From the NCBI GenBank assembly GCA_025462985.1, contig JAOAPP010000677.1, forward strand, positions 1 to 5,177: DNA of 5,177 nucleotides. Reading direction: 5' to 3'. A program made the position numbers and the translations under genes. The notes below the pieces were generated by a model. The model worked only from the letters and a program-made list of their open reading frames with translations, searched no databases and was not told the origin of the DNA. This document shows, piece by piece, positions 1 through 5,112 of this stretch. This DNA is from Bryobacterales bacterium. GTDB lineage: Bacteria; Acidobacteriota; Terriglobia; Bryobacterales; Bryobacteraceae. Position 1 is the stretch's first letter. Each line of letters starts with the position of its first letter.

Positions 1-234
1 CAAGATGGCATCCAGGCGCTCAATACCGAAGCGCAGCGCCTGATAGCGGAAGTCCGGCGCAGTATCGATGAGGATGCGTTTCTCGTCCAGCTTGATGAGC
101 ACGGACGGACGCAGGCGCTTGTCGCGCGGATCGTCGGATAAACACACTTTGCAGTGACACCCGATCATCGGGACGCCTACGCTGGTCCCGGAGCCAAGCA
201 CAAGGATCGAAGCGCGCTCGAAGCGATCGAGCAT
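1..234 (-). CDS. PhnP-like metallo-beta-lactamase-fold hydrolase, N-terminal part (cut by left edge)
   Basis: The first 78 codons of a metallo-beta-lactamase-fold hydrolase are present; the rest lies beyond the left edge. Visible signatures are the opening beta strand and turn LVLGSGTSVGVP (residues 11-22), a Cys cluster CHCKVC (26-31), DPRDKRLRPS (35-44), and ILIDTAPDFR (54-63). In PhnP (phosphoribosyl cyclic phosphate phosphodiesterase) and its relatives, a C-x-C-x-x-C cluster binds a structural zinc, and the IDTxPDFR stretch comes shortly before the catalytic HxHxDH motif, which here would fall just outside the window. The ATG directly abuts the TAG stop of the DUF1844 gene (TAG|ATG), so the two are probably co-transcribed and translationally coupled. 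No Shine-Dalgarno sequence lies at normal distance; the nearest GGAGG is 22 nt upstream. The superfamily is clear. The substrate is not: many such paralogues sit outside phosphonate operons, and no phn gene is visible here, so I give no gene symbol. Confidence 0.88.
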   Translation of the reverse strand, partial: MLDRFERASILVLGSGTSVGVPMIGCHCKVCLSDDPRDKRLRPSVLIKLDEKRILIDTAPDFRYQALRFGIERLDAIL

Positions 235-609
235 CTAGGAGGTTTTCGTTCCCTTTCCTCCATCGGACGTGATGATCCTGGGCCCTTCGTCTTCCGAGGG
301 TTGGGCGAGTTGCGGCTCAGATTTCTTCTTTTGCTCATCCGCCACCTGCACGTAACGGAAGCGAAGCTCAGTGAGGCCGTTTTCGAGCAGCCGCTGTTCT
401 TCCACTGTCAGATTGCCTTTAGTTTTCGCCTGAAGCATCGAAAGCAAATCGATCGAGTGCCGGGCCAGCGCCAAATTGGGCTCCTCAACCAGTTCGTCTT
501 CTTCGCCGAAGTGCAGAAGCCCAAGCTGCATCTGCGTCTGCATCAGAATCGACTGCACGAGGAAGGAAAAGTCGGCAGGGGGAATGGGGAACTCTGTACC
601 TTCTGACAT
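235..609 (-). CDS. DUF1844 family protein
   Basis: A small acidic soluble protein of 124 aa. It matches the DUF1844 pattern: an N-terminal PPADFSFLV stretch, a Gln/Met-rich helix (QTQMQLGLLHFG), then NLALARHSIDLLSMLQ, KTKGNLTVEEQRLLE and LTELRFRYV, followed by a low-complexity charged tail of about 35 residues. The function of the family is unknown; proteins of about this size occur in acidobacteria, deltaproteobacteria and planctomycetes. I chose the ATG at 609. An in-frame TTG two codons upstream (615) would add only Met-Asp, and neither start has a convincing Shine-Dalgarno sequence. The gene ends exactly one base before the start of the PhnP-like hydrolase, so the two form an operon. It is transcribed divergently from mazG, with a 61-bp gap between the chosen starts. 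There is no signal peptide or membrane segment. Confidence 0.85.
   Translation of the reverse strand: MSEGTEFPIPPADFSFLVQSILMQTQMQLGLLHFGEEDELVEEPNLALARHSIDLLSMLQAKTKGNLTVEEQRLLENGLTELRFRYVQVADEQKKKSEPQLAQPSEDEGPRIITSDGGKGTKTS
238..261 (-). promoter_or_regulatory. Possible GGAGG/CCTCC hairpin at the DUF1844-hydrolase junction
   Basis: Read on the minus strand, GGAGG (261-257) and CCTCC (242-238) are perfect complements separated by 14 nt. They lie within the last codons of the DUF1844 gene, immediately before TAG|ATG. The GGAGG is the only strong Shine-Dalgarno-like element near the hydrolase start, but it sits 22 nt away. The pairing could hide it until ribosomes translating the upstream gene open the stem, which would suit coupled translation. 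The stem is only 5 bp and the region codes for GGKGTKTS, so chance is a real alternative. Confidence 0.25.
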
Positions 610-619
610 ATCCAACTAC

Positions 620-625
620 ATTTTA
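620..625 (-). promoter_or_regulatory. Candidate -10 box for the DUF1844 gene
   Basis: The minus strand reads TAAAAT, five of six matches to TATAAT, ending 10 nt before the chosen ATG at 609. No good -35 hexamer lies 16-18 bp upstream. If it is used, transcription would begin within a few bases of the start codon and give a nearly leaderless mRNA, which fits the absence of a Shine-Dalgarno sequence. This is a weak call from a hexamer match alone. Confidence 0.3.
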
Positions 626-640
626 TGAGGTCGCCCACGT

Positions 641-657
641 GTCCGGTATATTCGGAC
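641..657. promoter_or_regulatory. 17-bp inverted repeat over a candidate mazG -10 box
   Basis: GTCCG (641-645) and CGGAC (653-657) form a perfect inverted repeat around a 7-bp centre, GTATATT. The centre contains TATATT (647-652), five of six matches to the -10 consensus on the plus strand and correctly placed for mazG. The -35 match is poor (TTATGA at 623-628, 18-bp spacing). A dyad centred on a -10 box between divergent genes could be an operator, but arms of 5 bp also occur by chance and no regulator is visible in the window. Confidence 0.3.
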
Positions 658-658
658 C

Positions 659-663
659 GAGGA
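659..663 (+). promoter_or_regulatory. Ribosome binding site supporting the TTG start of mazG
   Basis: GAGGA lies 7 nt before TTG at 671. An in-frame TGA (668-670) directly precedes this TTG, so the start must be here or further in. The next ATG in frame (725) would remove residues FADLVEIM, which belong to the conserved MazG N-terminus, and has no comparable Shine-Dalgarno sequence. Confidence 0.6.
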
Positions 664-670
664 CCACTGA

Positions 671-1492
671 TTGTCAGAACGATCCAAGGCAGCGGGCGAG
701 AAGTTTGCGGACCTGGTAGAGATCATGGCTCAGTTGCGCGCGCCTGGTGGATGCCCGTGGGACCGGAAGCAGACGTTCGACACGATCAAGGCGTATCTGC
801 TGGAAGAAAGCTACGAAGTGATGGATGCAATCGATCGCCGGGACTGGCCCGGATTAGCCGAAGAGCTTGGCGATCTGATGCTGCAGCCGGTATTCTTCGC
901 AGAGATGGCGGCCGAAGATGGACTCTTCGACATCCGTAATTCGCTGGAGGCGATCAACCAAAAGCTGATCCGACGGCATCCGCACATCTTCGCGGATGCC
1001 GTTGCCGAGACGCCTGAGGATGTGAAGCAGCGCTGGGACGAGATCAAGAAGCAGGAGAAAAACGCGAAGGGCCATTCGGAGCACGAATCCATACTGGGCG
1101 GAGTGCCGCGCAACCTCCCATCCCTGGTGGAAGCCGAAAAGATCAGTCAAAAGGCTGCGGGCGCGGGCTTCGAGTGGCCGGACGTAGGCGGCGTCCTGGA
1201 GAAGCTGCAGGAAGAGGCTCAGGAACTCGCGGCCGCGCGGGAAAGCGCCCAGCAGTCCGAGATCGAACATGAGATCGGGGATCTGCTATTCACGGTTGTG
1301 AACCTGGCCCGATTCCTGAACGTCGATCCGGAGCAGGCGCTTCGCAAGACGAACGCGCGGTTTAGGGCCCGGTTTGCGCACCTGGAACGCAGCATTTCAG
1401 CGACCGGCGGGACTTTGAGCGGCACGCCTCTCGACAGAATGGAAGAACTCTGGGGAGAGGCTAAGGAGGCAGAGAAGAACGGCGGGTCTTAG
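671..1492 (+). CDS. mazG: Nucleoside triphosphate pyrophosphohydrolase MazG
   Basis: A 273-aa cytoplasmic enzyme, close to the usual length of two-domain MazG proteins such as that of E. coli (about 260 aa). MazG hydrolyses (d)NTPs to the monophosphate and pyrophosphate; it is regarded as a house-cleaning enzyme and in E. coli also lowers ppGpp. Domain 1 shows GGCPWDRKQT (26-35), the metal-binding EExxE motif EESYE (45-49) and its partner EELGD (64-68), then IRRHPHIF (100-107). The linker has RWDEIKKQEK and GVPRNLPSL (144-152). Domain 2 repeats the motif as EEAQE (181-185) with EIGD (201-204), followed by LARFLNVDPEQALRKTN. Both sets of acidic ligands look intact. The start is TTG, backed by GAGGA at 659-663 and by conservation upstream of the first ATG. 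The gene diverges from the DUF1844 gene. Its TAG stop overlaps the stop of the convergent dipeptidase gene by 4 bp, leaving no room for a terminator between them. Confidence 0.95.
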   Translation: MSERSKAAGEKFADLVEIMAQLRAPGGCPWDRKQTFDTIKAYLLEESYEVMDAIDRRDWPGLAEELGDLMLQPVFFAEMAAEDGLFDIRNSLEAINQKLIRRHPHIFADAVAETPEDVKQRWDEIKKQEKNAKGHSEHESILGGVPRNLPSLVEAEKISQKAAGAGFEWPDVGGVLEKLQEEAQELAAARESAQQSEIEHEIGDLLFTVVNLARFLNVDPEQALRKTNARFRARFAHLERSISATGGTLSGTPLDRMEELWGEAKEAEKNGGS

Positions 1493-2697
1493 GAGGTACG
1501 CAGACTCGCGGATACTCTTTCCACCTGGCGCATCACCCGCAAAGTGTTTCCGCCGTAGATCTTTTTGATCTCCGCAGGCGTGTAGCCCTTCTCCAGCAGA
1601 GCGCGGGTGAGATTCGGGAATTTTGAGACGTCGTCCAGGTCGGTCGGAGTGCAGGTGATGCCGTCGAAATCGGAGCCGATGCCAATGGCTTCAACGCCGG
1701 CGATTTGCTTCACATGATCGATATTGGCGACAACATCCGCCAGACTCGCTCGAACCTCATACTGCTTTTCCTCGTCTTCCAATTGAGCGATCGCTTTCTG
1801 CAGCTCGGCAGGATCATTCTTGAACTGGTCTCTGATCTGTTTATAACGATCCTTTAAAGGCGAGTTCTTCGCAGCGTCGGCTGACTTTTGAGAGACGAAG
1901 CTGCAATTCACGCTCATCTGAACAACTCCGCCTTTTTTGGCGAGCGCGACGATCATTTCATCGGTCATGTTACGCGGCACATTCGAGATGGCTCGGCAAT
2001 CTGAATGCGAGGCGATCAGTGGCGCCTGACTGGTCTCCAGAGCGTCATAGAAGGTCTTATCGGAAACGTGAGATATATCCACCATCATGCCCAGGCGATT
2101 CATCTCGCGGATGATGTCTTTTCCGGAAGTAGTCAGACCGTTGTGATGGGCGACGGAAGGATCATCGATGTCTCCGGAAGAATCCGCCCAGCCGTTGGTG
2201 TTGACATGCGTAAGCGTCATGTAACGCACGCCAAGGCGATAGTAATCCCGGAGCAGACGAGGGCTGTCTTCGATTGCATGGCCGCCTTCGAGTCCGAGCA
2301 GCGCCGCAATCCTGTGCTGCTTGTGAGCCTTCTCGACATCGGCGGCCGTTAGCGCCAGCTTAAATTCCCTGGGGTAACGCGCCAAAATGTCGCTGTGCAC
2401 GGTGTCGATCATCTGCAGTTCGCGATTAGCTGAGTGGTTGCCTTCGACATAGTTGGCTCCGACGTAAACGGAAAAGAAGACCGCTCCGACTCCGCCTTCG
2501 CGAAGACGTTTTACGTCGGTGTGCGTCTTAGGAGAATTGCCAATATCAGCGCCATCGACCGTAAAAGACGGGATGTCATTGTGTGTATCGATCAGGATCG
2601 CCGACTTCGTGATGGACCTCACCTCGGAATCGATGCGACTGCTCTTGGGAGCGGCGAGCAGCGTCACCGCAAAGAGCATCAGAGTGAGACGATACAT
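1489..2697 (-). CDS. Secreted M19 (renal-type) membrane dipeptidase
   Basis: A 402-aa zinc dipeptidase of peptidase family M19. Known members cleave dipeptides, including ones with a C-terminal D-residue. By alignment from memory with the human renal enzyme, all metal and active-site residues are present: HxD in DTHND (H39, D41), bridging Glu in LEGGH (E137), His of MTLTH (H164), VDISH (H210), IASHS (H231), and GIGSDFDG (D343). The C-terminal YGGNTLRV is also typical. I chose ATG at 2697: it gives a short hydrophobic leader (MYRLTLMLFAVTLLAA) that fits a Sec signal peptide. The frame stays open upstream to 2778, but those 27 codons are not conserved-looking and overlap the divergent gene. No Lys/Arg-rich n-region beyond R3 and no clear AxA site are seen, so the cleavage site is uncertain and the leader might serve as an anchor. 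There is no good Shine-Dalgarno sequence. Residues 268-320 are a charged helical insert often seen in bacterial M19 enzymes. The substrate cannot be read from the sequence. Confidence 0.93.
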   Translation of the reverse strand: MYRLTLMLFAVTLLAAPKSSRIDSEVRSITKSAILIDTHNDIPSFTVDGADIGNSPKTHTDVKRLREGGVGAVFFSVYVGANYVEGNHSANRELQMIDTVHSDILARYPREFKLALTAADVEKAHKQHRIAALLGLEGGHAIEDSPRLLRDYYRLGVRYMTLTHVNTNGWADSSGDIDDPSVAHHNGLTTSGKDIIREMNRLGMMVDISHVSDKTFYDALETSQAPLIASHSDCRAISNVPRNMTDEMIVALAKKGGVVQMSVNCSFVSQKSADAAKNSPLKDRYKQIRDQFKNDPAELQKAIAQLEDEEKQYEVRASLADVVANIDHVKQIAGVEAIGIGSDFDGITCTPTDLDDVSKFPNLTRALLEKGYTPAEIKKIYGGNTLRVMRQVERVSASLRTS

Positions 2698-2726
2698 CAA
2701 ATCAGAATACAATTGAGGGAAACGAG
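2698..2726. promoter_or_regulatory. 29-bp divergent spacer with overlapping candidate -10 boxes and a Shine-Dalgarno site
   Basis: Only 29 bp separate the start codons of the dipeptidase (minus) and the redox fusion protein (plus). On the plus strand TACAAT (2708-2713) matches the -10 consensus at five of six positions, and GAGGGA (2715-2720) is a good Shine-Dalgarno sequence 6 nt before ATG 2727. On the minus strand TATTCT (2709-2704) overlaps it and would place transcription start at or beside the dipeptidase ATG. No good -35 hexamers are visible, and they would fall inside the opposing genes. The Shine-Dalgarno site is convincing; the -10 boxes are tentative. Confidence 0.4.
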
Positions 2727-3620
2727 ATGAGTGAAAACGGACAGAACGGCCGCAGGACGGTCGCGGCAATTTGTGCAATCTTGCTGGGCATTGTGTTTCT
2801 GGTTTCGGGAGGCTGGAAGGTTTTGATGCCCTTCCAGACGGGAGAATTATTGGAACAGGCGCAGGTTCCAGCTGGATTCGGTGTATTGGGAGCTTCCGCG
2901 CTGGGCACTCTCGAATTGTTCGCCGCCGTGTTACTGTTTGTGCCCCAGTTCAGGCGCTGGGGCGGGCTACTCAGTTCGGCTCTGATGATCTTCTTCATCG
3001 GGTGGATCGGGTACTACTATCACGTGCTCGTAGGCCATGAATGCAGTTGCTTCCCGCTAATCAAGCGAAGCGTCGGACCCGGCTTCTTCATCGGTGACGG
3101 CATCATGCTCCTGATGGCGCTTGCCGCTTTGTTCTGGTCTCCGAAAGTGCGCCGGTTCCGCGTGCCGGCAGCGGCGCTTGCCGGCTTGGCGGCACTGGCG
3201 GTTGTCAGCTTCGGAGTCAACGCGAAAGAGCGGCAATCGGTGCAAGTTCCCACTCCGCTGATCGTCGACGGAAAGCCAGAGAATCTAGCACACGGCAACG
3301 TCTTCGTCTTTTTCTACGACCCCTCCTGTGAACACTGCGACGCGGCGTCCAAGTTTATGTCCACGCTGAACTGGAAGGACACCAAAGTCGTGGCCATCCC
3401 CACTGTGAACCCGCAGTGGGCGGAATCGTTCCTGCATGATACGCACCTCAAGGCAGGCACCAGCCTCGAACTGGCCAAAATGAAGAAGGCATTCCCATTT
3501 GTCGATCCACCGTTCGGCGTGGCTCTTGTAGACGGCAACCCGAAAGAGACCTTCAATCAAGCGCAATTCAACAAGCCATTACCGAAGCCCGATCTGCAGA
3601 AATTAGGGTTTGTCGAGTAA
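2727..3620 (+). CDS. MauE/DoxX-like membrane protein fused to a thioredoxin-fold domain
   Basis: A 297-aa protein with two parts. Residues 11-165 form about five membrane helices (near 11-33, 53-72, 79-100, 118-137, 146-165) in a MauE/DoxX-like pattern: SGGWKVLMP after helix 1, LGTLELFAAVLL in helix 2, and a Cys pair HECSC (C106, C108) in the loop after helix 3. Residues 191-297 form a thioredoxin-like domain: a strand (NVFVFFYDPS), the redox motif CEHC (C201-C204), and a possible cis-Pro stretch DPPFGVALVDG (260-270). Arg pairs at 9-10 and 76-77 and the basic KVRRFR segment (140-145) mark the cytoplasmic loops. By the positive-inside rule, both the CxC loop and the thioredoxin domain face the periplasm. 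MauE is known from methylamine dehydrogenase maturation, where disulfides must be formed, and related proteins occur beside thioredoxin-like ones. I infer a membrane-linked thiol-disulfide oxidoreductase; its partner and direction of electron flow are unknown. ATG 2727 has GAGGGA 6 nt upstream. Confidence 0.82.
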   Translation: MSENGQNGRRTVAAICAILLGIVFLVSGGWKVLMPFQTGELLEQAQVPAGFGVLGASALGTLELFAAVLLFVPQFRRWGGLLSSALMIFFIGWIGYYYHVLVGHECSCFPLIKRSVGPGFFIGDGIMLLMALAALFWSPKVRRFRVPAAALAGLAALAVVSFGVNAKERQSVQVPTPLIVDGKPENLAHGNVFVFFYDPSCEHCDAASKFMSTLNWKDTKVVAIPTVNPQWAESFLHDTHLKAGTSLELAKMKKAFPFVDPPFGVALVDGNPKETFNQAQFNKPLPKPDLQKLGFVE

Positions 3621-3726
3621 GTGAACGACGCTTAAACTTTCGCGCCGTTGCCAGGCCGTCATTGAGCATTCATCGGTTTGAAAAACGTGGTTGTTAGTCT
3701 CACAGTGGCTCCAGCCAAATTCAACT

Positions 3727-4195
3727 ATGAAACGCTCACAGAAGACAGCCGGGACACTCGCGCTGGCTATCGCTGCATTCTCCATTCCGGGTGCTCCGCT
3801 CAAGGCTCAAGCACCCGGTGGCAAAAACATCAAACATGTTCTGTTGATCAGCATCGACGGGATGCATGAGCTGGACTTTGCCAATTGCTCGAAGGGACTT
3901 AACTCCATTGACAGTGGAACCCGTACTGCCCGAACTTGTTGTCGCACCGAATGGCGGAGTCGTTTACACCGGCGGCACCAAGAAAATCGCCGAACACGGC
4001 GGGTTTGCATATGACGACCGCAACGTCCTCATGCTCGTTTCGAATCTTAACTTCAACCCGCATGTCGTGAACTCGATGGTCGAGACGCGGCAGGTGGCAC
4101 CCACGATCCTGAAGGCTTTAGGACTTGATCCCCGGAGCCTGGAGGCCGTCCAAAAGGAAGGCACCCCCGTGCTGCCTGGTCTATCGCTGAAGTAA
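3727..4195 (+). pseudogene. Remnant of a secreted alkaline-phosphatase-superfamily phosphodiesterase (internal deletion, frameshift)
   Basis: Two ends of one enzyme remain, in different frames. From ATG 3727: a Sec signal peptide (MKRSQKTAGTLALAIAAF, likely cut near residue 29), then KHVLLISIDGMHELDFANCSK, whose Asp (D44) is the first metal ligand of the superfamily. After G64 (3916-3918) one base appears to be missing: the next recognisable piece, PYCPNL, reads from 3921 in another frame. The C-terminal piece reads in the third frame, from ELVVAPNGGVVYTGG (about 3932) through KKIAEHGGFAYDD, with a metal-ligand-type His, and VETRQVAPTILKALGLDP to the stop at 4193-4195 (VLPGLSLK). The middle, which in intact relatives holds the nucleophile region (SxSKPSDSFPG) and most metal ligands, is gone. 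About 155 codons remain of a family that I recall as roughly 450 aa or more. No product can be active. The still-recognisable ends suggest fairly recent decay. It converges on the PAP2 gene with a 5-bp gap. The identity is by recall of family motifs. Confidence 0.85.
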
Positions 4196-4200
4196 GCCGG

Positions 4201-5112
4201 TTAGTTAGCGGGAGCTCTGACTTGGCGCAGGGCTCCTGGGATCTCAGAAGAAATCCGGAACCTCTGCAGCAAGATCGCAAGAGAGCCTGCGCCGAGGCTC
4301 ACCGCGAATCCGGCCAGCACGTCCGCCGCGTAGTGGTAGCGTCCGTAGATGGTGGCAATGGATACGCTCACCGCATATAGCAGCGAAGTCCATCCAAATA
4401 CCTTTTTCCTCGGCAGAATCAGGAACATTCCCCAAGCGGCGGAAAAAGCCGACGACACGTGGGCGCTCGGGAAGACACCGACGTGGATCGTGGCGGTTCT
4501 GAGAATCGCCAGGTTCATCTGGCGGAGCACAGTGTCGATGCCGGGGCTATCCAGGTTCGGGAAGACAAGACGCGGCGGCTGAGACGGGAAGAACGGAAAC
4601 AGCCCGTAGGCTACAAGAGTTCCCGTCAGATAAACCATCAGGAAATGGTCGACTCCGGAGCGACGCCCCTGCCCGTAAAGCACTCCCACGCAATAGAACG
4701 GGAGGGCGTAGACCAGCAGATAGCAGAACTCCAGGAAGAGCGGCAACGTCGGTCCCAGTTTCTCGATGGCAGTTCGAAAATGCCAGCTATCCAAGAGGGT
4801 ACGATCCCAAGTGATCCAGATGTTCTCGAAGTGATGATCGAACCTGTGCGGCAGAAAGTATTCCATTTCGCGGAATGCCACCAGCGTAACCAGGATGGGA
4901 ACAAAGTCACGGCAGGCGGAGACTGCAGCGGCGGCCCCACCGTGTTGGAGACGAGCGAGGACGAGGAAGAGCGCAATCACAACAGCCAGGATGATCACTG
5001 GCTGGTGGTGGAGATTCGGCCTGGCCGGGAACCAGTGAGAGACGATAGCGACGTAAGCGAAAAAAGAGACCAGGATCCACTCAGACGCGCGAAGTCTCGG
5101 CCAGCTTGTCAT
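4201..5112 (-). CDS. PAP2-superfamily membrane phosphatase / lipid phosphotransferase
   Basis: A 303-aa integral membrane protein with several hydrophobic helices (near 12-29, 38-54, 69-86, 122-146, 157-174, 219-234, 240-256, 264-283). It carries the PAP2 active-site motifs C2, VFPSAHVSSAFS (213-224, H218), and C3, GRYHYAADVLAGF (257-269, H260 and D264). In this superfamily H260 forms the phospho-enzyme and H218 is the acid. The usual C1 motif (KxxxxxxRP) is replaced by a looser FFPSQPPR (174-181), which resembles the branch that includes inositol phosphorylceramide synthase-like PAP2 proteins. Likely substrates are lipid phosphates at the outer face of the inner membrane, such as phosphatidic acid, an isoprenyl diphosphate, or a head-group donor in a transferase reaction; the sequence does not decide. 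The only good start, ATG 5112, lies within the upstream gene (32-bp overlap) with GGAAG 3 nt before it. It converges on the dead phosphodiesterase. Confidence 0.88.
   Translation of the reverse strand: MTSWPRLRASEWILVSFFAYVAIVSHWFPARPNLHHQPVIILAVVIALFLVLARLQHGGAAAAVSACRDFVPILVTLVAFREMEYFLPHRFDHHFENIWITWDRTLLDSWHFRTAIEKLGPTLPLFLEFCYLLVYALPFYCVGVLYGQGRRSGVDHFLMVYLTGTLVAYGLFPFFPSQPPRLVFPNLDSPGIDTVLRQMNLAILRTATIHVGVFPSAHVSSAFSAAWGMFLILPRKKVFGWTSLLYAVSVSIATIYGRYHYAADVLAGFAVSLGAGSLAILLQRFRISSEIPGALRQVRAPAN

Noticed and set aside
1..141. Plus-strand frame ending at TAA 139-141 as the tail of a gene
   Set aside because: The minus strand of the same bases encodes conserved PhnP-like motifs (Cys cluster, IDTAPDFR), so the plus-strand reading is a shadow.
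154..606. Plus-strand open frame of 150 codons
   Set aside because: It lies opposite the DUF1844 and hydrolase genes, which have clear family motifs. Its translation is rich in Arg/His/Phe with no recognisable domain, as expected for an antisense shadow.
854..1270. Minus-strand open frame of 138 codons inside mazG
   Set aside because: It is antisense to intact MazG motifs, and its Leu/Arg-rich product has no family features.
1738..1896. Charged helical segment in the dipeptidase (residues 268-320) as a possible inserted domain
   Set aside because: Similar charged inserts before the LADVVxxIDH segment are common in bacterial M19 enzymes, so it is not unusual.
2698..2778. N-terminal extension of the dipeptidase by 27 codons
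   Set aside because: It would place a signal peptide internally and overlap the divergent gene by 52 bp. Starting at 2697 gives a normal N-terminal leader.
3621..3726. Gap between the redox fusion gene and the pseudogene, checked for a promoter or terminator
   Set aside because: TTGAGC (3662-3667) and TTGAAA (3678-3683) resemble -35 boxes, but no acceptable -10 follows at 16-18 bp. No stem followed by a T-run is present.
3691..4014. Reading the phosphodiesterase remnant as two real small genes (107 and 109 codons)
   Set aside because: Each contains half of the same family's motifs and then runs into unrelated out-of-frame residues, and neither has a Shine-Dalgarno sequence. A single broken gene explains both.
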